A stretch of DNA of 10,609 bases, taken from NCBI GenBank assembly GCA_027029065.1, contig JALVGO010000164.1:1-10609 (forward strand). The letters run 5' to 3'. Positions within the stretch are counted from its first letter, which is position 1. The number at the start of each line of letters is the position of its first letter. Made by a program: the position numbers and the translations under genes. The stretch comes from Sulfurovum sp. (GTDB lineage: Bacteria > Campylobacterota > Campylobacteria > Campylobacterales > Sulfurovaceae). The notes beneath the pieces are model-generated. The model did not search any database. It saw only the letters and a program-made list of their open reading frames with translations, and was not told where the DNA came from. Shown here one piece after another: positions 1 through 5,926 of the stretch.

Positions 1-523
1 GGAAGTGCACCTTCATCTCACCCGGGCAGTCGGTCTTGAGATCGGCATAGATATAGCCCTGATACTGGCTGGAGTTGTCATCTTCATCCGTGATGTCCGG
101 CGGCGTGAAGTCGATATGGATATGCTGGTATTTTTTGATCCGGGCGATCTTGACCGAAGCGTTGCCCTCCATCGCCGTGGTGGTGTCGATCACCGGATAG
201 TCCGGCGCATCGAGGGCGCCATTCGCTTCGTCAAGTTCCCTGCGTTCCCACCCGAAATAGATCGGCTCCGCCCCAAGTCCCAGCTCAAAAGAGCCGTTCT
301 GGATGCGGTTGGGCAGCTTGTGGTCGAAGTCGATGATGTCGTCGATCGCAAGAACAGGAGGGGTCGTCTGCGCAGCCTTTTTGACCGGTACCACAATGAC
401 CAATCCATCGTACAGGATTGTTGTATACTGACCGGTATTTTTTGCAAACAATATAGTAGTTAATAGTACTGATACAATCGATGAATACATAAACTTTTTA
501 AAATGTTGAATAGATAACATCAT
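1..523 (-). CDS. Exported protein with putative carbohydrate-binding-like domain, N-terminal part (runs off the window)
   Basis: The minus-strand frame from ATG at 523-521 stays open to base 2, giving 174 residues with no stop; the rest lies outside the window. AAAAGG (535-530) sits six bases before the ATG and supports this start. Residues 9-27 look like a signal peptide: two lysines, a hydrophobic run, then LFA before KN, so cleavage near 27/28 and export are likely. Residues 76-82 (NGSFELG), G91-W92, G120-N-A-S-V-K-I-A and the later Y-x-G-Y-I-Y-A-D pattern resemble the start of galactose-binding-like/CBM4_9-type beta-sandwich modules. That family call is inference from pattern only. It lies 87 bases downstream of a c-di-GMP riboswitch, so it is probably a c-di-GMP-controlled surface or matrix protein. 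Codons after about residue 38 are GC-rich and C-ending, unlike the AT-rich first 110 bases. Reading frame confidence is high; function is uncertain. Confidence 0.85.
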   Translation of the reverse strand, partial: MMLSIQHFKKFMYSSIVSVLLTTILFAKNTGQYTTILYDGLVIVVPVKKAAQTTPPVLAIDDIIDFDHKLPNRIQNGSFELGLGAEPIYFGWERRELDEANGALDAPDYPVIDTTTAMEGNASVKIARIKKYQHIHIDFTPPDITDEDDNSSQYQGYIYADLKTDCPGEMKVHF

Positions 524-529
524 AAATAA

Positions 530-535
530 CCTTTT
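530..535 (-). promoter_or_regulatory. Ribosome binding site of the riboswitch-controlled exported protein
   Basis: AAAAGG on the minus strand, six bases before ATG at 523. An upstream ATCTTTT (568-562, minus) can pair with AAAAGGT (535-529) with one G-U pair, so the site could be hidden in a long-range hairpin. Whether that pairing is used is not shown. Confidence 0.6.
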
Positions 536-610
536 GTTTAAATAATAACATAAAATTGAAGAAAAGATAAAGAAGAGTGCACTATTTTGCAACAGAACTA
601 TTGCGGCTTT

Positions 611-690
611 ACTATAGGCAACCCGGCTATCTTTCTATTCCAAGACCCGTGGCTTTCCGTCCCTACCTCACGATAGGTTTGGCAAATATG
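611..690 (-). ncRNA. Cyclic-di-GMP class I riboswitch (GEMM-I)
   Basis: Read on the minus strand, the segment matches the GEMM-I core. The conserved CAAACC (682/681-676) leads into a perfect six-pair P2 helix, CCTATC (677-672) with GGTAGG (667-662), capped by the GNRA loop GTGA. GGGACGGAAAGCC (663-651) carries the ligand-stacking A, the middle of the AAA. P3 has GGGTCTT (648-642) against AAGATAGCC (633-625), containing the usual tetraloop-receptor asymmetry. GGGTTGCC (624-617) closes the core. Two conserved positions are swapped: consensus GGCAAACC is GCCAAACC, and GACGCAAAGCC is GACGGAAAGCC. These appear to be the two partners of one core pair. The outer P1 helix is weak, roughly three A-T pairs. 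The downstream gene encodes an exported protein, a common GEMM-I target class. An ON or OFF mode cannot be read from the sequence. Confidence 0.9.
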
Positions 691-695
691 ATAAA

Positions 696-701
696 AGTAT
701 A
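696..701 (-). promoter_or_regulatory. Candidate -10 box for the riboswitch transcript
   Basis: TATACT on the minus strand lies about seven bases before the first bases of the riboswitch, so the transcript would begin around 690-688, right at P1. No convincing -35 box is visible, which is common in Campylobacterota, where an AT-rich upstream tract often replaces it; here that tract is T-rich. Confidence 0.5.
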
Positions 702-837
702 TCGTATAAAAAATTGAATTAGCCTAAATTTTGGGAATAGGTTGCTTATACAATCGCCAATAATTGTATTTAATAGGCAAGGTAAAGGTAGAGTAGAACT
801 AAATATGGTTGTAGTTTATAATATGACAAGGGAAGTT
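702..837. other. AT-rich intergenic stretch between the riboswitch promoter and the end of rpsU
   Basis: No open frame with a ribosome-binding site was found on either strand. TATAAT-like strings occur (for example 817-822 on the plus strand), but no plus-strand gene follows them. A short imperfect repeat, AGCCTA (720-725) and TAGGTT (738-743), could form a weak hairpin. I see no further recognisable element. Confidence 0.4.
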
Positions 838-868
838 CCCCCCCCTGCCAAAGACGCTGTTACAGTCT
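830..868 (-). terminator. Possible terminator hairpins after rpsU, with an eight-G tract
   Basis: In the rpsU direction, AAGAC (868-864) can pair with GTCTT (855-851) across the stop codon. A second hairpin pairs GGCA-GGG with CCC-T-TGTC across a run of eight G (845-838). Neither ends in a clean U tract, so factor-independent termination is only possible. Its position just after rpsU is what suggests a terminator. Confidence 0.25.
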
Positions 869-1072
869 TGACTCGTATCTTCTGAGCATAAAGAGCTTCT
901 TGAGGATCTTTTTGCGTGTAGCGATCTTCTCTTTCTTTCTCTTCTCAGTCTTTGTCTCGTAGTACTGTCTTGCTCTCGCTTCAGTTACGATAAGGTTTCT
1001 GTCACACTGTCTTTTGAACTTTCTGTACGCGTCGTCAAAAGAGTCACGTGGTGTAAGTTTGATTCCTGGCAT
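860..1072 (-). CDS. rpsU: 30S ribosomal protein S21
   Basis: The 70-residue product begins [19 protein letters not shown], with KRQCDRN following, and is highly basic throughout its second half ([15 protein letters not shown]), ending in RRYES-RL. This is the S21 pattern and length. S21 sits on the 30S subunit near the anti-Shine-Dalgarno region and helps translation initiation. The frame extends 15 codons further upstream, but the ATG at 1072-1070 is chosen because the protein then starts at the family's normal N-terminus and a strong purine-rich site (GGAAGGGGG, around 1089-1081) lies just ahead of it. The gene stands alone and is divergent from nnr. Candidate minus-strand -10: TATATT (1132-1127). 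The gene downstream on this strand has its own promoter and riboswitch, so readthrough from rpsU is not required for its expression. Confidence 0.95.
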   Translation of the reverse strand: MPGIKLTPRDSFDDAYRKFKRQCDRNLIVTEARARQYYETKTEKRKKEKIATRKKILKKLFMLRRYESRL

Positions 1073-1089
1073 TCGACTCACCCCCTTCC

Positions 1090-1206
1090 TTATCAAGATT
1101 TTTCGGTTTTGCACCAAAAGCGATAAAATATAGAAACGAATTCTATCGAAATAAGTTTAAATTATGCTAAGATTAAAAAAGCAATCTTTGTAATATGCAG
1201 GAGAGA
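1090..1206. promoter_or_regulatory. Divergent promoter region between rpsU and nnr
   Basis: This short AT-rich gap must hold promoters for both directions. Plausible -10 boxes are TATATT on the minus strand (1132-1127) for rpsU and TATGCT on the plus strand (1163-1168) for nnr. Neither has a good -35 box. No operator repeat was recognised. Confidence 0.35.
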
Positions 1207-1209
1207 ATG

Positions 1210-2622
1210 ATGCAAAAGGTATTTCAGTCATGCGATGTGCTGGACAGACACTGCTATGAAGCCTATGGGCTGACAGAAGATATTCTTATGGAGCATGCGG
1301 CAGCGGGGATGGCATCGTATATCCGGTCGCATTTCCCCCAAGGCAGCCGTGTACTGATCGTCAGCGGTCCGGGTAACAACGGTGCGGATGGTATCGTACT
1401 GGCACGGCAGCTGTTTGGGACGTACGATGTGCAGCTCTGTGTTCCTCTCGGGGTGCGCTCAGAGATGGCGATCCTTCAGCTGGAGCGGGCACGGAAGGTG
1501 GGTATTGTACCTTTCGAAGCAGCAGAGAGTATGGAAGATGCGGATGTGGTGGTCGATGCACTGTTTGGTGCAGGGCTAAACCGTATGCTCAACGAGACGG
1601 TACAGCAGCTGCTTCACCGGCTCAATGCCCTCAAAGGCTTCAAGCTTGCCTGTGACATCCCTACCGGCATAGGAAGCGATGGCAGGCTGATGCCTTTTGC
1701 TTTTGAGGCGGATGTAACGGTAACCATGGGTGCGTTCAAAGAGGCACTTTTCCTCGACGCTGCCAAAGATGCTGTAGGCGAAGTCGTATGTGTCGATCTT
1801 GGTGTGAGCCGGCAGATGTATGAGCACAAGAGCAACACTTTTGTACTGGAGAACAGAGACCTTAAACTGCCCACACGCAACAGAAAAACGACCCACAAAG
1901 GCAGCTTTGGGCATGCTGTACTTTTGTGTGGGGAGAAAGAGGGGGCAGGTATCATTGCAGCAACGGCAGCAAGCCGTTTTGGTGCAGGACTGACCACGCT
2001 GGTGGTGCATGAAAAGGTTGCCGTACCCCCGTATCTGATGCATGCCACTGTGGTTCCTGCCAATGCAACGGCACTGGCGGCAGGTATGGGACTTGGCGGG
2101 CATTTCGATGCCGATTTTCTCCAAAAGCATGTCATAGAGAGTCATTTGCCAATCGTGCTGGATGCCGATGCATTCTACCATGAGGGGCTGCTTGCGATAC
2201 TGGAGCAGAAAACACGTGAGATTGTCATTACCCCGCACCCCAAAGAGTTTGCCGCACTGTGGGAACATATCACCAAAGAGCAGCTGAGTGTGGCGCAGAT
2301 ACAGCAGGCGCGTTTTGAAGTAGTACGTCGTTTCAACGCATTGTATCCGCATGTGACACTGCTGCTCAAAGGTGCCAATATGCTCATTGCACAGGAGGAG
2401 CAGCTTTACATTAACCCGCTGGGAAGTCCGGTGCTTAGCAAAGGAGGCAGCGGAGATGTCCTTTCGGGTCTGATTGTATCGCTGCTGGCACAGGGTTGTA
2501 CCGGTCTGGAGGCTACCATACAGGGCTCTTTGGCACTGGCTGCGGCAGCGGAGTGTTATGAGGGGGCAACTTACGCAATGCTGCCGACTGACCTTGTTGA
2601 ACTGCTTGCAAAGTTGGAGTAG
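1210..2622 (+). CDS. nnr: Bifunctional NAD(P)H-hydrate epimerase / ADP-dependent NAD(P)HX dehydratase
   Basis: This metabolite-repair enzyme restores NADH and NADPH that have been damaged by hydration. The N-terminal half is the YjeF_N epimerase, with the glycine-rich motif GPGNNGADG (about residues 53-61) and DALFGAGL (116-123). The C-terminal half is the ribokinase-like dehydratase: HKGSFGHAVLLCG begins near 229, TPHPKEF near 341, LLKGANMLIA near 385, and KGGSGDVLSG (411-420) carries the catalytic Asp. The 470-residue length fits fused bacterial Nnr. An earlier in-frame ATG at 1195 lies before the AGGAG site (1199-1203). ATG 1210 has a six-base spacer and ATG 1207 only three, so 1210 is preferred. 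purN follows after 14 bases, so the two are probably cotranscribed. Confidence 0.93.
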   Translation: MQKVFQSCDVLDRHCYEAYGLTEDILMEHAAAGMASYIRSHFPQGSRVLIVSGPGNNGADGIVLARQLFGTYDVQLCVPLGVRSEMAILQLERARKVGIVPFEAAESMEDADVVVDALFGAGLNRMLNETVQQLLHRLNALKGFKLACDIPTGIGSDGRLMPFAFEADVTVTMGAFKEALFLDAAKDAVGEVVCVDLGVSRQMYEHKSNTFVLENRDLKLPTRNRKTTHKGSFGHAVLLCGEKEGAGIIAATAASRFGAGLTTLVVHEKVAVPPYLMHATVVPANATALAAGMGLGGHFDADFLQKHVIESHLPIVLDADAFYHEGLLAILEQKTREIVITPHPKEFAALWEHITKEQLSVAQIQQARFEVVRRFNALYPHVTLLLKGANMLIAQEEQLYINPLGSPVLSKGGSGDVLSGLIVSLLAQGCTGLEATIQGSLALAAAAECYEGATYAMLPTDLVELLAKLE

Positions 2623-2636
2623 GGTACAATACCGCC

Positions 2637-3191
2637 ATGAAAAAGATAGCGGTACTCTTTAGCGGCAAAGGAACAAACTTTGCCTATATTGTCGAACATA
2701 TGCACCGTAAGGATGTCGAGGTGGCAGTTGCACTGACCAACAACCCTGAGGCAGAAGGAAGAGCGATTGCCGACATGCACGGCATCCCTCTGGAGATCGT
2801 TGACTCCAAACGTTTTGATGCGCGGGAAAAGTTCGATGCCGAGGTGGTCAGACGCTTAAACCTTTACAAGCCTGACCTGACAGTGCTTGCAGGGTTTATG
2901 CGTATTTTGACTCCGGTTTTCACCGAACAGATCAGGGCGATCAACCTGCACCCCTCTCTGCTGCCACGTCACAAAGGGCTGCATGCGATTGAGAAGAGCT
3001 TTCATGATCCGTTCCCCGAAGGCGGGGTCTCTGTCCACTGGGTAACTTCCGAGCTTGACGGCGGTGAAGTCATTGTGCAGAAGAAAATTGCCAAAGCGGG
3101 GCATGATCTGGAGAGCTATACTGGCATGGTAAGGCGTGTAGAAAAAGAGGCACTCAGGGAAGCGATAGAGAAGGCATGCATAGAAGCATAA
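2637..3191 (+). CDS. purN: Phosphoribosylglycinamide formyltransferase (GAR transformylase)
   Basis: PurN transfers a formyl group from 10-formyltetrahydrofolate to GAR in de novo purine synthesis, in the cytoplasm. The 184-residue sequence carries the phosphate-binding loop SGKGTNF (9-15), LAGFMRIL (84-91), the signature INLHPSLLP (102-110) with catalytic Asn103 and His105, and HWVTSELDGGEVI (134-146) with catalytic Asp141. The Asn-His-Asp triad and spacing match the family. Length is slightly short of E. coli PurN (212) but typical for epsilonproteobacterial forms. No strong Shine-Dalgarno site precedes the ATG. TACAAT just upstream (about 2625-2630) could serve as an internal -10 box but may be chance. 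It sits tightly between nnr and a small membrane protein gene. Confidence 0.95.
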   Translation: MKKIAVLFSGKGTNFAYIVEHMHRKDVEVAVALTNNPEAEGRAIADMHGIPLEIVDSKRFDAREKFDAEVVRRLNLYKPDLTVLAGFMRILTPVFTEQIRAINLHPSLLPRHKGLHAIEKSFHDPFPEGGVSVHWVTSELDGGEVIVQKKIAKAGHDLESYTGMVRRVEKEALREAIEKACIEA

Positions 3192-3202
3192 AAGGTTGAA
3201 AG

Positions 3203-3526
3203 ATGCAATATTACAACGATGAAAGCAACCAAAAGGGCAGCTATCTGATATTTGTGGCGCTGCAGGTTGTTCTGTTGTTGGTGGTATACAGTTTTGTCTA
3301 CACCGCTTTGGTGGCGGTCAAACTGGCGATCGCCAAATACCATTTGACAGCTATGGCGTATCTGCCTGTTGTCTTCGCAATGTTTATCTATCCGGTGGTG
3401 CTCTACAAGACGCGTATGATGTTCCGAAAGAAACGGCCGCTTCGTGCTGTTGCATGGATGCTTGGCTGGGCAGCACTGCTGATTGTCATGATGTATGCAT
3501 TTCTGGCACAGCTTGTCGGTGTGTAA
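3203..3526 (+). CDS. Small integral membrane protein, three predicted helices, function unknown
   Basis: This 107-residue protein is not recognised. Three hydrophobic stretches (about 13-38, 50-68 and 83-104) are separated by short polar links; the basic cluster KTRMMFRKKRPLR (69-81) would be cytoplasmic by the positive-inside rule. The N-terminus (MQYYNDESNQKG) is polar with no cleavable signal. AAAGG about nine bases upstream supports the ATG. It starts 11 bases after purN and ends 21 bases before the MATE exporter, so cotranscription with these is likely. A link to the exporter is possible but rests on position alone. Confidence 0.8.
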   Translation: MQYYNDESNQKGSYLIFVALQVVLLLVVYSFVYTALVAVKLAIAKYHLTAMAYLPVVFAMFIYPVVLYKTRMMFRKKRPLRAVAWMLGWAALLIVMMYAFLAQLVGV

Positions 3527-3547
3527 AATTTTAGAAAAAGGCTGTTA

Positions 3548-4873
3548 TTGATACGCTATTTCCCCCTGACGCACCAAAAGATTTTGCGCCTCTCCATTCC
3601 GGCGGCGATCAACTCACTGCTTGATATGCTGCAGGTGATCACCGATCTGGTGATGGTTGGACGCATCTCTGCATTTGCCGTAGCTGCAGTAGGGCTTGGG
3701 CTTCAGTCGCTCATGTTTATATTTGCCGTTTTGACACTGCTCAATGTCGGTACATCGGCACTTTTGTCACGTTTTGTCGGTGCACAGCGCATAAGACGGG
3801 CATCGATGGGGCTTTCGACACTGTTGCGGTTTGCCCTGATGCTGAGTATCCCGGCAATGGCATTGTGGTACATCTTTGCTTCTTCTGTCTTTATCTGGTT
3901 CGATACCGCACCCCAGGTTGCAAAACTGGGATCGGCATATGTGCAGATGCTGACATGGATGATGCCGTTTGTGTTCATGAAGCTGGTTTTTGTGTCGGCA
4001 CTCAATGCTGCTGGTGATACCAAGACACCGATGTATGTCAAGGGTGCCTCTATTCTTCTCAATATCGTTTTGAACTATCTGCTTATTTTCGGGAAGTACG
4101 GATTTCCAGAGCTGGGAGTGCTTGGGGCAGCTGTGGGTACGGTTGTGGTGAACATTGTGGAGTTTTTGGTATATGTCTGGCTTTATGTTGGCAGAAAAAC
4201 CTTTTATGCACCATTGTGGTACTACTCTTCACGGCTTTTGAAGCGGGCTGTCAGGGTTGGTCTTCCTGCCTCTGTCGAGCGGGCACTGACCTTTGGCAGT
4301 TTTATGCTGTTTACGGCGATTATCGCCAAGTTCGGTACCGCGGCACTGGCAGGCTATCAGGTGGGATTGCGTGTAGAGGGGCTTGCCTTTATGCCGGGTA
4401 TCGGATTTACCGTAGCGGCTATGGCACTGATGGGACAGGGGCTGGGTGCCAAAAAACCAGAACAGTCCAAAGCCGATGTGCTGCTGGTGCTTAAATATGC
4501 TTCGGGATTGATGTTTATCCTCTCTTTCTTTATGATCTTTGTGCCTGAAAAGATTGTCTGGATATTTACAGATGATGCAGATACCATCAGGGAAGCAAGC
4601 CTCTATCTGCGTATTGTCGGTATCTCCCAAATCCCGTTGGCGTTTAACTTCGTCCTCTCCGGAGCCCTCAGAGGAGCAGGAGATACCAAACGCACCCTCA
4701 AAATCAACCTGATATCACTCTGGTTTGTCCGGATTATTCCCGCTTTTGTATTGAGCTGGTACTTTGAAGATATCCTTTTTGTCTATCTTGCCATGATATC
4801 TGATACATTCGTAAAAGCCTTTTGGCTCTGGAGAGCTTTTGACCAGGGGGCGTGGCAGAAGGTGAAAGTCTGA
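3548..4873 (+). CDS. MATE-family multidrug/cation exporter (DinF/NorM-like)
   Basis: This 441-residue polytopic membrane protein has about twelve hydrophobic helices in two homologous halves. The first half opens with LRLSIPAAINSLLDMLQVITDLVMVG, split here as LRLSIPAAIN (13-22) and DLVMVGRI (33-40), the usual MATE helix-1 pattern. Matching motifs appear in both halves: ALNAAGDTKTP (151-161) and ALRGAGDTKRT (373-383), a hallmark of the internal duplication. MATE proteins export cationic drugs or metabolites using a Na+ or H+ gradient; the substrate cannot be read here. The start is TTG, supported by AAAAAGG (3535-3541) with a six-base spacer; later ATGs would cut into helix 1. It is the last gene of the tight nnr-purN run. 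Confidence 0.93.
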   Translation: MIRYFPLTHQKILRLSIPAAINSLLDMLQVITDLVMVGRISAFAVAAVGLGLQSLMFIFAVLTLLNVGTSALLSRFVGAQRIRRASMGLSTLLRFALMLSIPAMALWYIFASSVFIWFDTAPQVAKLGSAYVQMLTWMMPFVFMKLVFVSALNAAGDTKTPMYVKGASILLNIVLNYLLIFGKYGFPELGVLGAAVGTVVVNIVEFLVYVWLYVGRKTFYAPLWYYSSRLLKRAVRVGLPASVERALTFGSFMLFTAIIAKFGTAALAGYQVGLRVEGLAFMPGIGFTVAAMALMGQGLGAKKPEQSKADVLLVLKYASGLMFILSFFMIFVPEKIVWIFTDDADTIREASLYLRIVGISQIPLAFNFVLSGALRGAGDTKRTLKINLISLWFVRIIPAFVLSWYFEDILFVYLAMISDTFVKAFWLWRAFDQGAWQKVKV

Positions 4874-4969
4874 GAAATAACTGTATGAAAGCGATGATTT
4901 TTCAGAGCTGTCCATATGTAAGTTTTGTGTGATGATCTTCCGGTAGTATCTTTCTATGCGAATGATATC

Positions 4970-4975
4970 AGGAGG
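4970..4975 (+). promoter_or_regulatory. Perfect Shine-Dalgarno site that decides the PAS gene start
   Basis: AGGAGG, the strongest such site in the window, lies six bases ahead of an in-frame ATA codon at 4982-4984. No ATG, GTG or TTG in the coding frame lies at a usable distance from it. Its presence argues for an AUA start or for a sequence difference at that codon. Confidence 0.6.
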
Positions 4976-4981
4976 GAAGAT

Positions 4982-5548
4982 ATATCAGCACCAAGACCGG
5001 TTCCAAATGGGAAAGAGATCAAACTGAATCCGAAGCGATATATTGTCAGCAAAACCGATGTTTCCGGAAAGATTGTCTACAGCAATCAGTATTTTTCTGA
5101 AATTTCAGGTTATACGGAGAGTGAACTTGTCGGTTCCCCACACAATATCGTACGTCATCCGGATATGCCAAAAGCCATCTTCTATCTTATGTGGCAACGC
5201 CTCAGAAAGGGACACAATATTATGGCGGTTGTCAAAAATCTGGCAAAGAATGGAGATTACTACTGGGTAACGACCGATTTTGAGATTAAAAAAGGCAGAA
5301 TGGGGAAGGTTAGGCACTATATCGCATTCAGACAGGCTGCACCGAAACATGTCGTCAAGAGCATAGAACCGCTCTATGCACGTTTGCGCAGGATTGAAGA
5401 GGAGGAGGGAATGAGAGCTTCCATTCTCTATCTGGAGACATTTCTTGCAGAAAAAGGTATGGATTATGATCAGTTTATAGAAGAGACCGCAAAGCCCAAG
5501 GGGCTTTACGTACTCTTGTTTTCCAAGATGAAAAAACTTTTCAGATAA
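4982..5548 (+). CDS. Stand-alone PAS sensor protein of the Aer/CetB type (AUA start proposed)
   Basis: The PAS domain contains SGYTESELVGSPHNIVRHPD-type sequence, with the Aer signature PHN-x-VRHPDMP, then MW, VVKNLAKNGDYYWV and IAFRQ. In Aer and Campylobacter CetB this fold binds FAD and senses redox or energy state for taxis, so a flavin-linked sensor role is likely. No transmembrane, HAMP or signalling domain is present. A charged helical tail (LRRIEEEEG onward) follows the PAS core, so it probably acts through a partner such as a chemoreceptor. The frame opens upstream to TTG 4925, which lacks a ribosome-binding site. In-frame ATA at 4982 follows AGGAGG (4970-4975) with an ideal six-base spacer, and places the N-terminus where I recall family members starting. 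The product would be 188 residues; from TTG it would be 207. Confidence 0.85.
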   Translation: MSAPRPVPNGKEIKLNPKRYIVSKTDVSGKIVYSNQYFSEISGYTESELVGSPHNIVRHPDMPKAIFYLMWQRLRKGHNIMAVVKNLAKNGDYYWVTTDFEIKKGRMGKVRHYIAFRQAAPKHVVKSIEPLYARLRRIEEEEGMRASILYLETFLAEKGMDYDQFIEETAKPKGLYVLLFSKMKKLFR

Positions 5549-5582
5549 GCGCTCTGTAATACTTTTGTGTTCATTGGTATGG

Positions 5583-5629
5583 TATAATCGTTCTACCTAA
5601 ACCCCAGGATGGTTAGTGGGGGATATAAT
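5583..5629 (+). promoter_or_regulatory. Two TATAAT boxes and a structured leader before the small basic protein
   Basis: Consensus TATAAT occurs at 5583-5588 and again at 5624-5629. The second would leave only a very short leader before ATG 5647; the first would give a leader of roughly 55 bases. That leader can fold CTAAACC (5597-5603) with GGTTAG (5611-5616), or alternatively CCCC (5602-5605) with GGGG (5618-5621). No good -35 box is visible for either. Confidence 0.5.
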
Positions 5630-5646
5630 AGAAGGATATAAAACAT

Positions 5647-5886
5647 ATGAGCAAAGAAGCAAAAACACTCGACAAACGTATTGAGCGTATCTACAAGATG
5701 GCAAAAGAGCACTTTGGAGAGGTACGGTTTGTAGGTATCAAACTGCATACCAAGATCGGCTGGGTTGCCAAGATCCAGTTTGACGAATTCGAATCACTGG
5801 TTGCAGAGGGTGACAATGCGGAGATGGCACTCAAAAACCTGCGTAAGCGGCTTAAGAAGATTATTGACCGTTACAATATGGTGTAG
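5647..5886 (+). CDS. Small basic protein, possibly HicB-like fold, function unknown
   Basis: This 79-residue protein starts MSKEAKTLDKRIERIYK with a charged helical N-terminus. Residues about 38-75 (GWVAKIQFDEF, then SLVAEGDNAEMALKNLRKRL) resemble the second strand and first helix of HicB/UPF0150-type proteins, where an A-x-F strand is followed by A-EGD-(S/T/N)-xx-EA and a long helix. That resemblance is a motif-level inference. No HicA-type toxin lies beside it, and there is no separate DNA-binding domain, so it would be an orphan if the fold is right. AGAAGGA (5630-5636) precedes the ATG by ten bases. It has its own promoter and lies 39 bases ahead of aroK, so the two may be cotranscribed. 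Confidence 0.75.
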   Translation: MSKEAKTLDKRIERIYKMAKEHFGEVRFVGIKLHTKIGWVAKIQFDEFESLVAEGDNAEMALKNLRKRLKKIIDRYNMV

Positions 5887-5899
5887 TGACTGCGTCAAA

Positions 5900-5926
5900 T
5901 TAAAAATTAAAAGTTAAAAATTAAAA
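5900..5926 (+). repeat. Tandem 13-base A/T repeat directly before aroK
   Basis: TTAAAAATTAAAA occurs at 5900-5912 and again at 5914-5926, separated by one G; the second copy ends in the A of the aroK start codon. The stretch contains no Shine-Dalgarno site. Confidence 0.8.

Noticed and set aside
190..447. Minus-strand frame of 85 codons rich in Ser, Thr and Arg
   Set aside because: Out-of-frame shadow of the exported protein gene on the same strand, starting inside it with no ribosome-binding site.
5..463. Plus-strand frame of 152 codons at the left edge
   Set aside because: It is antisense to the exported protein, has no ribosome-binding site and reads as arginine/aspartate-rich low-quality protein. 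The minus frame has a signal peptide, a ribosome-binding site and an upstream riboswitch.
611..690. cGAMP (GEMM-Ib) specificity for the riboswitch
   Set aside because: The diagnostic change is G to A at the ligand-contacting G before CAAACC, as I recall it. Here that base appears to be G (683) and the neighbouring base is the one altered.
817..822. Plus-strand TATAAT in the rpsU downstream region
   Set aside because: No plus-strand gene follows before the divergent nnr promoter. AT-rich DNA gives such matches by chance, and an antisense RNA to rpsU is unsupported.
1195..1209. Upstream ATG as the nnr start
   Set aside because: It lies before the AGGAG site, which is properly spaced for the ATG at 1210.
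1576..2352. 258-codon antisense frame inside nnr
   Set aside because: Composition is rich in Cys, His and Gln, with no family pattern. The opposite strand encodes intact Nnr motifs throughout.
5900..5926. CRISPR-like or mobile-element repeat
   Set aside because: Only two short A/T copies separated by one base, with no spacers or inverted ends.
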